Of a stretch of DNA of 64,000 nucleotides, positions 17,544 to 26,223 are shown one piece after another. Position 1 is the first letter of the stretch. Each line of letters begins with the position of its first letter. This DNA comes from Polyangiaceae bacterium. GTDB taxonomy: Bacteria; Myxococcota; Polyangia; Polyangiales; Polyangiaceae. Both the position numbers and the translations under genes were made by a program. The stretch lies in contig JAICTU010000002.1 in NCBI GenBank assembly GCA_025936205.1, positions 4,297 through 68,296 on the forward strand, given 5' to 3'. The notes under the pieces were generated by a model. That model saw nothing but the letters and a program-made list of their open reading frames with translations. It did not search any database and had not been told where the DNA came from.

Positions 17544-20500
17544 ATTCCCCAGCTTCTGGCCTGTACGACGAGGAGAACGAGCACGACGGCTGCGGTGTTG
17601 CGCTGGTGGCCCGCCTGAGCGGTGTCCCCTCGCACGAGACCGTGCGGCGCGCCTTGACGTCTCTCTGCAACCTGGAGCACCGCGGTGGCGAGGGGGCAGA
17701 CGCGCTGACCGGAGACGGCGCCGGCATCACCGTACAGATGCCCGATCGGCTGTTCCGGGAGCGGGTCGGCTTCGAGCTGCCGGAGCCGGGCCGCTACGGC
17801 GTGGCGGTCTGCTTCCTGCCGCGAGACGCGCGGCGCCGTGCCGAGCTCGAGCAGCTGCTCGTGGCCCGGGTCGAGCGCGAGGGGCAAGACGCGCTCGGCT
17901 GGCGCGACGTGCCGGTCGCCTTCGAGCAGATCGGGCGCGTGGCGCGCGACGCGGCGCCCGTGATCCGCCAGTTGTTCGTGGGCGCCGGCGCCGACGTGCA
18001 GGATACGGACGCCCTCGAGCGCAAGCTGTACGTCATCCATCGCTCGGCGGAGATCGCCTCCCAGGAGGAGCTGACCGTCCCCAGCTGTTCGGCGCGCACC
18101 GTCGTCTACAAGGGAATGCTCACCGCCACCCAGGTCGCGGGCTTCTATCCGGACTTGCAGGACGAGCGCATGGAGTCGGCGCTGGCGCTCGTCCACTCGC
18201 GATTTTCGACCAACACCTTCCCCAACTGGCGGCTGGCGCACCCGTTCCGGCTGATGGCGCACAACGGCGAGGTGAACACGCTGAAGGGCAACATCAACTG
18301 GATGCGCGCGCGCGAGGCGCAGCTGGCGAGCGAGCTCTTGGGCTCCGATCTGAGCAAGGTACTGCCCGTGATCCGCCCGCGCGGCTCGGACTCCGCGACG
18401 CTCGACAACGTGCTCGAGCTGCTGGTGCGCGCCGGTCGCTCCTTACCGCATGCCCTGATGATGCTGGTGCCCCAGGCATTTCAGGGGCGCAAGGATCTGC
18501 CGCAGGAGGTCGTCGACTTCTATCGCTATCACGCCTGCTTGATGGAGCCCTGGGATGGGCCGGCGTGTGTCAGCTTCACCGATGGTCGCCTGATCGGGGC
18601 CACGCTCGACCGCAATGGCCTGCGCCCGGGGCGCTGGCTGGTCACGCGCGATGGTTGGGTGCTGCTCGCCTCGGAGGCGGGAACGTTGCCCGCGGACGAG
18701 TCGCTGGTGGTGCGCAAGGGCCGGCTCGAGCCCGGCAAGCTGTTCGTGGTCGATCTGGAGCGGCACTCCGTCTTCGCCGATGGCGAGGTCGAGCGCGAGA
18801 TCGCCTCACGCCATCCGTACGGCAAGTGGTACCGCGAATCGGCGATCCACCTCTCGCAGCTGCCGGAAGCGGAGCCGCTCGTGCCGCCGAGCCAACCCCT
18901 CGAGCTGCAGCACCTGGCCTTCGGCTGGTCCGAGGAAGACTTGCGCGTGCTGGTGTCCCCGTTGGCGGCGACCGGCAAGGAGCCCAACGGATCCATGGGC
19001 ACCGACGTCCCGCTCGCGGTGCTCTCCGACCAGGCCCCGCCGTTGTTTCACTACTTCAAGCAGCGCTTTGCGCAGGTGACGAACCCCGCGATCGATCCTG
19101 TGCGCGAAGCGATCGTGATGAGCCTGGAGTCCGCGCTGGGTCCGGAGCTGAACCTGCTGGAGGAAACGGCCCAGCACTGCCGCAAGCTGATTCTGGAGCA
19201 ACCTCTGCTCGAGCATCGCGACCTGGCACGGCTGCGCCATCCCGAGCAAAAGCTGCTGCCCACCCACACGTTGGACATGACCTGGGCCAAGAGTGCTGGA
19301 GCGCCGGGGCTTTCGGCGGCACTCGATCAACTGTGCAGCGAAGCGGACGCCGCCATCGCCTCCGGCGCGGCGTTGCTCGTGCTGTCCGACCGCGCGCTAT
19401 GCGCCGAGCGCGTAGCGATCCCGTCGCTCCTGGCGGTGGGTGCGGTGCACCAGCACCTGGTGCGGCGAGGCCAGCGCCTACGGATCGGACTGATCGTCGA
19501 GTCCGGGGAGCCGCGCGAGGTGCACCACGTGGCTTGCCTGCTCGGCTACGGCGCAGGCGCGGTCAACCCCTACCTGATGTTCGAGAGCTTGCCGTTGCTC
19601 GCCGCGCGCGGTGAGCTGGGCAAAAATAGCGATCTCGGCGCTGCTTCGCGCGCCGTGATCGAGGGCGTGAACCACGGCTTGCTCAAGATCTTGTCCAAGA
19701 TCGGCATCTCCACTCTGCACTCCTACGTCGGCGCGCAGGCATTCGAGGCGATCGGGCTCGATCGGGACGTGATCGAGCCGCATTTTACCGGCACCCCGTC
19801 GCGCATCCGCGGCGTGAGCCTGAGCCTGTTGGCACAGGAGGCCTTGGCGCGGCACGCGCGCGCCTACGCCCGCGGGGCGCAGAACGCCGGCGGCCCGGCG
19901 TTGCCGACGGGTGGCGTCTACGCCTGGCGCCGCAGCGGGGAGCTGCACATGTGGAACCCGGAGACGATTCCGCTGCTGCAGCAGGCAGTGCGGCCCGATC
20001 AGGACGGGCGCGACGCCTACCGGCGCTTTGCGGAGGCGATGAACTCCGATGCTGCCCGGCGCTCGACGCTGCGCGGGTTGCTCGGCTTCGTGGAAGCAGA
20101 GTCGCCGGTGCCGCTGCACGAGGTGGAGCCCGCCAGCGAGATCGTCAAGCGCTTCGCCACGGGCGCGATGAGCCTGGGCTCGATCTCGCCCGAGGTACAC
20201 GAAGCGCTGGCGGTGGCGATGAACCGCCTGGGCGGCAAGAGCAACACGGGCGAGGGTGGGGAAGACGCAGCGCGCTTCGGCGACGAACGTCGATCGGCGA
20301 TCAAGCAGGTGGCATCGGCGCGCTTCGGCGTGACCATCCACTATCTGGTCAACGCCGATCAGCTGCAGATCAAAGTGGCGCAGGGCGCCAAGCCCGGCGA
20401 GGGCGGGCAGCTGCCTGGGCACAAGGTGAGCCGGCAGATCGCCAGCTTGCGGCACTCGACGCCCGGCATCGAGCTGATCAGCCCACCCCCGCACCACGAT

Positions 20501-22066
20501 ATCTACTCGATCGAAGACCTGAAGCAGCTCATCTACGACCTGCGCGCCGCGAACCCCGAGGCGAGCATCTCCGTCAAGCTGGTCGCGGAGGTCGGCGTGG
20601 GCACGGTGGCCGCCGGTGTGGCCAAGGCCAACGCCGACCACATCGTGATCGCGGGCCACGAAGGGGGCACGGGCTCCTCACCGCTGAGCTCGATCCAGCA
20701 TGCCGGCGTACCCTGGGAGCTCGGGCTGGCGGAGGTGCAGCAAACGCTGGTGCACCACGACTTGCGCTCGCGAGTCACGCTGCAAGCAGACGGCCAGATG
20801 AAGACCGGCCGCGATGTGGTGATCGCCGCGCTGCTCGGCGCCGAGGAGGTGGGCTTCTCCACGGCGCCGCTGATCGCCACCGGTTGCATCATGATGCGTG
20901 TCTGTCACCTCAACACCTGCCCGGTGGGGATCGCCACGCAGGACCCGGAGCTACGGCGCCGCTTCCTGGGCACGCCGGAGCACGTGATCAACTACTTCTT
21001 CCTGGTGGCCGGGGAGGCGCGCGAGATCATGGCGAAGCTGGGTGTATGCCGCTATGCGGAGCTGATCGGTAACGTCGACCTGCTGCGGCTCGATCCAGCG
21101 ATCGAGCATCCCAAGGCGCGCTACCTCGACCTGTCGTCGATCCTGGCGCGTCCGATCGCGCCCCCGGATCGGCCACGGCGCAAGGTGCGTGAGCCCGACC
21201 CGGTGCTGAGCGACGCGCTCGACCACCGCATCCTGGCCGACGCCGAGCCGGCGCTCGCGAGCAGCCAGCCGTTGCACCTCAGCTACGAGGTGAGGAACCG
21301 CAACCGCAGCGTGGGCGGGTTGCTCTCGTCGCGCATCGCCCGAGCGAGAGGGCCGGCGGGGTTGCCGGAGGGCACGCTGCGCATCTCGCTCAACGGCTCC
21401 GCCGGACAGAGCTTTGGCGCCTGGCTGGCACCGGGAGTCGAGCTCACGCTCTGGGGTGAGGCCAATGACTACGTGGGCAAGGGGCTGTCCGGTGGTGTGA
21501 TCGCCGTGCGGCCTGCGCAGAGCGCGCGCTTCGTGGCCTCGGACAATGTGATCGTGGGCAACACCGTGCTGTATGGCGCGACCAGCGGGCGTGCTTTCTT
21601 CGCCGGCCTCGCCGGCGAGCGCTTCGCCGTGCGCAACTCGGGCGCGAGCGCCGTGGTCGAGGGAGTTGGGGACCACGGCTGCGAGTACATGACCGGCGGA
21701 GTCGTCGTCGTGCTGGGCCCGACCGGGCACAACTTCGCGGCTGGCATGAGCGGCGGGGTGGCCTATGTGCAGGACCCGGAGCGAGGCCTGCCGGAGCGCT
21801 GCAACTTCGAGCTGATCGAGCTGGAGCCGCTGGATGAGGCGGACGCCGAGCGCCTGCTCGCGCTGCTGCGGGAACACGCCGAGCGCACGGGCTCGGAGCG
21901 GGCCCGGCGCCTGCTCGGTGCCTTCCCGGCGGCGCTCGCGGGCTTCGTGAAGGTGATGCCGCGCGTCTACAAGAAGGCCCTCAGTGAACTGGCCGAGCGC
22001 GCCGCGGCCCCGAACCACAACGCCGAGCGCGCGCCGCGCCCGGCGCCCACCCTCGCGAGCGCATGA
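17540..22066 (+). CDS. gltB: Glutamate synthase large subunit
   Basis: The catalytic alpha subunit of NADPH-dependent glutamate synthase (about 1508 residues), which makes two glutamates from glutamine and 2-oxoglutarate. A short propeptide (NSPASGLYDEENEHDG) precedes the catalytic Cys of the class II amidotransferase domain (CGVALVARL), followed by the central domain. The FMN-binding synthase domain has GEGGEDAARFGDER and PPPHHDIYSIEDLKQLIYDL. The 3Fe-4S cysteines are in CIMMRVCHLNTCPVG, and a C-terminal GXGXG beta-helix follows. No ATG, GTG or TTG occurs in frame between 17318 (inside the GST remnant) and the catalytic Cys. CTG 17540, with GGGAG 6 nt upstream, is the best start. An error in the sequence is the alternative. 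Confidence 0.93.
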   Translation: MNSPASGLYDEENEHDGCGVALVARLSGVPSHETVRRALTSLCNLEHRGGEGADALTGDGAGITVQMPDRLFRERVGFELPEPGRYGVAVCFLPRDARRRAELEQLLVARVEREGQDALGWRDVPVAFEQIGRVARDAAPVIRQLFVGAGADVQDTDALERKLYVIHRSAEIASQEELTVPSCSARTVVYKGMLTATQVAGFYPDLQDERMESALALVHSRFSTNTFPNWRLAHPFRLMAHNGEVNTLKGNINWMRAREAQLASELLGSDLSKVLPVIRPRGSDSATLDNVLELLVRAGRSLPHALMMLVPQAFQGRKDLPQEVVDFYRYHACLMEPWDGPACVSFTDGRLIGATLDRNGLRPGRWLVTRDGWVLLASEAGTLPADESLVVRKGRLEPGKLFVVDLERHSVFADGEVEREIASRHPYGKWYRESAIHLSQLPEAEPLVPPSQPLELQHLAFGWSEEDLRVLVSPLAATGKEPNGSMGTDVPLAVLSDQAPPLFHYFKQRFAQVTNPAIDPVREAIVMSLESALGPELNLLEETAQHCRKLILEQPLLEHRDLARLRHPEQKLLPTHTLDMTWAKSAGAPGLSAALDQLCSEADAAIASGAALLVLSDRALCAERVAIPSLLAVGAVHQHLVRRGQRLRIGLIVESGEPREVHHVACLLGYGAGAVNPYLMFESLPLLAARGELGKNSDLGAASRAVIEGVNHGLLKILSKIGISTLHSYVGAQAFEAIGLDRDVIEPHFTGTPSRIRGVSLSLLAQEALARHARAYARGAQNAGGPALPTGGVYAWRRSGELHMWNPETIPLLQQAVRPDQDGRDAYRRFAEAMNSDAARRSTLRGLLGFVEAESPVPLHEVEPASEIVKRFATGAMSLGSISPEVHEALAVAMNRLGGKSNTGEGGEDAARFGDERRSAIKQVASARFGVTIHYLVNADQLQIKVAQGAKPGEGGQLPGHKVSRQIASLRHSTPGIELISPPPHHDIYSIEDLKQLIYDLRAANPEASISVKLVAEVGVGTVAAGVAKANADHIVIAGHEGGTGSSPLSSIQHAGVPWELGLAEVQQTLVHHDLRSRVTLQADGQMKTGRDVVIAALLGAEEVGFSTAPLIATGCIMMRVCHLNTCPVGIATQDPELRRRFLGTPEHVINYFFLVAGEAREIMAKLGVCRYAELIGNVDLLRLDPAIEHPKARYLDLSSILARPIAPPDRPRRKVREPDPVLSDALDHRILADAEPALASSQPLHLSYEVRNRNRSVGGLLSSRIARARGPAGLPEGTLRISLNGSAGQSFGAWLAPGVELTLWGEANDYVGKGLSGGVIAVRPAQSARFVASDNVIVGNTVLYGATSGRAFFAGLAGERFAVRNSGASAVVEGVGDHGCEYMTGGVVVVLGPTGHNFAAGMSGGVAYVQDPERGLPERCNFELIELEPLDEADAERLLALLREHAERTGSERARRLLGAFPAALAGFVKVMPRVYKKALSELAERAAAPNHNAERAPRPAPTLASA

Positions 22067-22070
22067 GAAG

Positions 22071-23483
22071 ATGGGAGACCCAAGCGGATTTCTACAGGTG
22101 AGGAGGGCGCTGCCCGGAGACCCTCGCCGCGACGCCAGGGAGCGCGTCCGCGATTACCATGAGGTGATCCGGCTGTTGCCGGTGGACAGCGTCCGGCAGC
22201 AGGCACGCCGCTGCATGCAGTGCGGGGTGCCCTTCTGCCACCGGGGCTGCCCCCTCGGCAACCTGATCCCCGAGTGGAACGAGCTCGTCTACCAGGGGCG
22301 CATGCGCGAGGCCATCGATCGCCTGCACGCGACCAACAACTTTCCGGAGTTCACGGGCTTCACGTGCCCCGCGCCCTGCGAGCCCGCCTGCACGCTCGAG
22401 ATCAACGACGACCCGGTGATGATCAAGCACACGGAGCTCTCGATCATCGAGCACGCCTTTCAACAGGGCTGGGTGGTAGCCAGGCCGCCCGCGCAGCGCA
22501 CCGGGCAGAGTGTGGCCATCGTCGGCTCGGGCCCCGCCGGGCTCGCGGCGGCCGCGCAGTTGAACCGCGCCGGCCATCGCACGGTGGTGCTGGAGCGGGA
22601 CGAGGCGCCGGGCGGGCTGCTCCGTTTCGGGATCCCGGACTTCAAGCTGGAGAAGCAGGTCATCGATCGGCGCGTGAACATCCTGGAGCAAGAAGGCATC
22701 GTGTTTCAGACCGGTGTCAACGTGGGCGTCACGGTCGGCGTGGACGACCTGCTCGCCGAGCACGATGCCCTGGTGATCGCCGTGGGGGCGCGCCTGCACC
22801 GGGAGCTGGGCGTGCCCGGATCGTGGCTGAGCGGCGTGCACCTGGCGATGGACTACCTGTATGAGCGCAACCGCGCGGTGGCGGCCGGGGTGGTGGACTC
22901 GTACGCCCGCATCAGCGCGCGGGCCAAGCACGTGGTCGTGATCGGCGGTGGAGATACGGCGGCCGATTGCATCGCCAACGCGCATCGCGAGGGGGCCCGT
23001 TCCGTGATGCAACTCGACCGTTACCCGGCCCCCCGGGGCAGCCGACCGCGGGACACCGTCGGCTGGCCCAACGCCCCCCGTCGCGAGCTCTCCTCCTACG
23101 CGCTCGAAGAAGGCGGGGAGCGCGTGTGGGAGGCCCTCACCCAGGAACTCGTGGGCCACCGCGGTCAGGTCACGGGGGTACGCATCGCCCGCGGTAGGCC
23201 ACCCGATTTCGAGCCACTGCCCGGAAGCGAGCGGACGCTGCCCGCCGATCTGGTGCTCGTCGCCATCGGTTTTTCACGTCCCGAGCGAGACGCTTGCTTG
23301 TTACAAGCGTCTGTACAGGAGGATGAACGCGGCAACGTGCGCGCCGATCACTTCGCAACCTCGCGGCCGCGCGTATTTGCCTGTGGCGATGCGCGGCGGG
23401 GTGCGTCGCTCGTGGTGTGGGCGATCCATGAAGGCCGCGAATGTGCAGCGGCAGTCGACGGCTATTTAGCGGCCCAGCGCTGA
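22071..23483 (+). CDS. gltD: Glutamate synthase small subunit
   Basis: The 470-residue beta subunit of glutamate synthase passes electrons from NADPH through FAD and 4Fe-4S clusters to GltB. The N-terminal ferredoxin-like domain has CMQCGVPFCHRGCPLGN and CPAPCEPACTLEI. The FAD Rossmann motif is VAIVGSGPAGLAAAAQL, the NADPH motif is VVVIGGGDTAADCIANA, and the C-terminal FAD motif is RVFACGDARRGASLVVW. The start at 22071 is 5 nt after the gltB stop and begins MGDPSGFLQ, the expected family start. It is co-transcribed with gltB; a hairpin follows the gene. Confidence 0.97.
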   Translation: MGDPSGFLQVRRALPGDPRRDARERVRDYHEVIRLLPVDSVRQQARRCMQCGVPFCHRGCPLGNLIPEWNELVYQGRMREAIDRLHATNNFPEFTGFTCPAPCEPACTLEINDDPVMIKHTELSIIEHAFQQGWVVARPPAQRTGQSVAIVGSGPAGLAAAAQLNRAGHRTVVLERDEAPGGLLRFGIPDFKLEKQVIDRRVNILEQEGIVFQTGVNVGVTVGVDDLLAEHDALVIAVGARLHRELGVPGSWLSGVHLAMDYLYERNRAVAAGVVDSYARISARAKHVVVIGGGDTAADCIANAHREGARSVMQLDRYPAPRGSRPRDTVGWPNAPRRELSSYALEEGGERVWEALTQELVGHRGQVTGVRIARGRPPDFEPLPGSERTLPADLVLVAIGFSRPERDACLLQASVQEDERGNVRADHFATSRPRVFACGDARRGASLVVWAIHEGRECAAAVDGYLAAQR

Positions 23484-23486
23484 TCT

Positions 23487-23518
23487 CCCGCGCGGGGCGC
23501 CCCGCACCCCGGCGCGGG
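23487..23518 (+). terminator. GC-rich hairpin after gltD
   Basis: CCCGCGC at 23487-23493 pairs with GCGCGGG at 23512-23518, and the enclosed sequence holds the smaller palindrome GGGGCGCCCC. It starts 3 bp after the gltD stop. No U-tract follows. Confidence 0.5.
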
Positions 23519-23602
23519 TGGGATGATTCGGGATGGACCTGATACTGGTAGGCGGATCGAATAGGCAGCGGCGACAGTGAGATCATGAAAGCTGGAATTT
23601 AG

Positions 23603-24019
23603 ATGTCGATCCCAGGTAGCCTTGCCTACTCACCTCCCGTCAGTTCCACCGTGGTTCAGCGTCCCCCAAAACAGGAACGATCGCTGCGCAGACCCGGCAG
23701 CGAATTGTCCCGCGGCCAGGTGCTCCTGCGGGACGAGCCGCTTCGCGACTTGCGCAGCCACGTCTTCGAGCTCGACGGTCAGCAGTACGCCGTGTTGAGC
23801 TTCGAGGGGGGGCAGCCGCCACGGCTCGCGGGCTTGTCCAAGGCCGAAACAGAGGTGGTGCGTGCAGCTCTGGCTGGGCTCACCAACGAGGAGATCGCCG
23901 TCACGCGTGGTCGGTCGATCTTCACGATCCAGAATCAGCTGGCGGCCGCCTGGCGCAAGCTCGGGGTTTCGTCCCGGCATGAGGCGGCGGCGTTGCTGGC
24001 TGGGGCCGACGAGACCTGA
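23603..24019 (+). CDS. Small LuxR-type HTH regulator
   Basis: A 138-residue protein. Its C-terminal 60 residues form a LuxR/GerE-type helix-turn-helix: LSKAETEVVRAALAGLTNEE, IAVTRGRSIFTIQNQLAAAW, RKLGVSSRHEAAALLAG. The typical K-R residues of the recognition-helix pattern (S-x-x-T-V-x-x-H) are replaced by SIFTIQNQ. The N-terminal 70 residues are short and Pro/Arg-rich, with two strand-like segments (HVFELDGQQYAVLSFEGG), and do not match a receiver or PAS domain. It follows gltBD by 119 bp and converges with another LuxR-type gene 25 bp away. Target and signal are unknown. Confidence 0.72.
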   Translation: MSIPGSLAYSPPVSSTVVQRPPKQERSLRRPGSELSRGQVLLRDEPLRDLRSHVFELDGQQYAVLSFEGGQPPRLAGLSKAETEVVRAALAGLTNEEIAVTRGRSIFTIQNQLAAAWRKLGVSSRHEAAALLAGADET

Positions 24020-24044
24020 CGCTATCGTCAGCCACGGTGGTCTC

Positions 24045-25094
24045 CTACGCGAGGGCCGGTTCCTGCATGAGCGACGCGGCGCTCTTGCGCTTCTGCCACT
24101 CCTGAATCAGTCGGGTGCGTGAGCCCGCACCCCATTTGCGGGACGCGCGGTAGAGCAGGGTCGACACGCTGCCTGTCGAGAGCCCGAGCACGGCGGCGAT
24201 GCGCTTGTTCGAGTAGCCCTGAGCGGCGAGCGCGGTGGCCTGGTCTTCGCGCTGGGAGAGCGCCGCCGGCTCGCCGGCGCCGATCGGATTGCGGCATGCC
24301 ACGAGGAAGTGGCGCCCATCGGCGTCGAACTGGTCGACGAGAGACCACTGACCGGCGACCACCGCGCGCCGCAGCTCCAGCGCCTCTGCGGCGCTCGCGA
24401 CCAGTCGGCTGCGGGTTCGATCAATGGCGCGCGCGGCCTGGCGCAGGGCAGCCCGAGCGCTCTTGTCCAGCGCGGCGCCTCGGGCATCGTGAACCTTACC
24501 GGACAGATCGAGCGTGGCCTCCGGGTCGCGATCCAGCCTCCGAAGGCGCAGGCCCGCGTTCAGATGCATCACCACTCGTAGCCAGGCCCGCCGCACTGCC
24601 GGCGGCAGACTCCCCGTGTTGGGCAGCAGCGGGCTCAGCACGACGCCGAAACCCGAAGGATCGAACCCGACGATCCCCATCACGTCGCGCGCACCGAGAC
24701 GCTCGAGCGGTGTGGCGAGACAGGGCCGGCCTGCCAGGTCACCGCCCACGAAGTCGGACAGCGTGGACACCAAATTGCAAGCGTGCGCGTTTCGCAACTC
24801 CGCAGCGGGCGCCCGGGCATGTAGCTCGCGGGTCGCTTCACGTAGGACGTTACCTCCGCCGGTCTCCGCGAAGCCGGTGATGATCGGCTTCTCGCAGAGC
24901 ACGGCCTCGCGCAGCGAGAAGGTGGTAGCGCAAAGACCAAGGCCCCAGTCGAGCGCCGGAGCCGCCGCCTCGAGCACCCCGGAGAGCCAGCGCTCCTCAT
25001 CGGGGGCTGCTGCGTAGGCTGCATCGACGACGCGCAGGAGGTCTCGCTTCGACAGGCTGCGTGCGATGCCCGGAGCCAACTCTCTCGCCTTCAT
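24045..25094 (-). CDS. LuxR-type regulator with unknown sensor domain
   Basis: A regulator of about 349 residues. The last 75 residues hold a LuxR/GerE HTH: LSQREDQATALAAQGYSNKR, IAAVLGLSTGSVSTLLYRAS, RKWGAGSRTRLI. The long N-terminal part is helical and mixed alpha/beta with no recognised receiver, TPR or ATP-binding motif. Similar architectures occur as orphan regulators in myxobacteria. The start is uncertain: ATG 25094 (MKARELAPGIARSLSKRDLL) fits the expected domain edge but lacks a ribosome site, and GTG 25214 would add 40 residues. Convergent with the small LuxR gene. Confidence 0.7.
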   Translation of the reverse strand: MKARELAPGIARSLSKRDLLRVVDAAYAAAPDEERWLSGVLEAAAPALDWGLGLCATTFSLREAVLCEKPIITGFAETGGGNVLREATRELHARAPAAELRNAHACNLVSTLSDFVGGDLAGRPCLATPLERLGARDVMGIVGFDPSGFGVVLSPLLPNTGSLPPAVRRAWLRVVMHLNAGLRLRRLDRDPEATLDLSGKVHDARGAALDKSARAALRQAARAIDRTRSRLVASAAEALELRRAVVAGQWSLVDQFDADGRHFLVACRNPIGAGEPAALSQREDQATALAAQGYSNKRIAAVLGLSTGSVSTLLYRASRKWGAGSRTRLIQEWQKRKSAASLMQEPALA

Positions 25095-25387
25095 CTGGTC
25101 GAAAAGGACGAGGAGCGCGGACTCGCGTCGCGCAGAAACTGGGAATTTTCGACAAGTTTTCGCTGCCAGGCCGAACAGGTGGCCCCCGGAGCGAATGTCG
25201 GTGAAACAGTTCACTGAATCCGGACGAAGTGGTCGCTCTGAGATCAGTTGGGCTGCCGTCAGCGCTCCAAACCGGGCCGGTCGCGATCGGCGAGGCCAGC
25301 TCGCCCCAGCACATCACGCATGCAACAGCCGGGCTCAGCCGCCCGAGCCGGGCTCCGGCCCCCGCGATCATGTTCCCGGCGCGTCGT

Positions 25388-25919
25388 CATGTTTCGCACT
25401 GCTGGCAGCTCTGCGCCTGCTGGTTCTCGTCGCAACAGTCATCGTCGTTCTGCACGAAGCCGTTCGGCGAGCGGCAGTTGCCGTTCTGAAAGGTGGCGCC
25501 GGCGAGCGTCAATTGAGAGACCAGCGCTGTTGACCATCACAGGCGTCCTGAGCCCCCGGGCAGCGATCGGGTTGTCCGGCAGCTAGCGGTCGGCACGTCC
25601 CCGCTGAACAACTGCTGCAGTGCGGCCGCACTCGTTGTCGCCGCAGCATCCGGCCGAAGACACACAGCGCGTGTTGCCACCTGTCTTTGAACCCAGCCTG
25701 CCGATTGCAGGAATAGCGACAGGTGTTGTTGTGCACGCTCCCGCAGTGCGTGGACCCACTCGTGCACTGACTGTCCTGCAGACACTCTTTGCAGGCCTGA
25801 TTTCCCGGACAGCCGCCGCAGCACTGGGCGGCGGCCGTGCACTCGTTGCCTCCTCCGTTGCAGGTCTTACGCGCCAGGCCGCTGCTGCAGGCCGTGTCAC
25901 CGGGGCGTCCGGCGCGAAG
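25388..25919 (-). pseudogene. Frameshifted Cys-rich secreted protein
   Basis: Read on the minus strand, a Cys-rich protein continues through three frames. Frame A (from 25919) gives GDTACSSGLARKTCNGGGNE, CTAAAQCCGGCPGNQACKEC and THCGSVHNNTCRYSCNRQ. Near 25690 it moves to frame B (GGNTRCVSSAGCCGDNECG). Near 25635 it returns to frame A (HCSSCSAGTCRPLAAGQPDR, DACDGQQR). At 25522 a Cys codon lacks one base (CGC TG- GTC), and frame C carries on: VSQLTLAGATFQNGNC, NDDDCCDENQQAQSCQQCET, then TGA at 25390-25388. The 5' end is blocked by a stop at 25922. The CC-G/D and C-x2-C patterns are those of myxobacterial Cys-rich surface proteins. Three shifts in 530 bp indicate decay, or locally poor sequence. 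Confidence 0.68.
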
Positions 25920-26223
25920 TCATGTGCGCAGGGAACGTGACTTCCTCGGGAAAGGGGCGCTCAGGCGGCTCCGCATGGGACACTGGCTCGACAGAGAACA
26001 CATCCGCTCAGAGCCGAATCTTCCGGAGACTGTTTTGAGCGAACGACGCGGTGAACGAGCCGCGCGTCAGGACGGGAGGCGAAGCGCACGAGGGCGGCCC
26101 CGAGGGAAATGCAGATGCGCGCGTGTACCGCGACGGGCTGAACCCAGGCGGCGATGAGCATTCCAGCCGCGATCTCCCGGGACACACTCGACGTCGCCAC
26201 TCGTTTCCCGTCATTCTCCCGCC
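25920..26223. other. Region upstream of SMP-30-like lipoprotein, no confident gene
   Basis: About 300 bases with short open frames on both strands. The minus strand might hold a more decayed 5' part of the Cys-rich pseudogene (FSVEPVSHAEPPERPFPEEV in one frame). The plus strand has a 58-codon frame from GTG 26051 ending at the next start. Neither has a ribosome site or a recognisable motif. The promoter of the following lipoprotein gene should be here. Confidence 0.4.
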
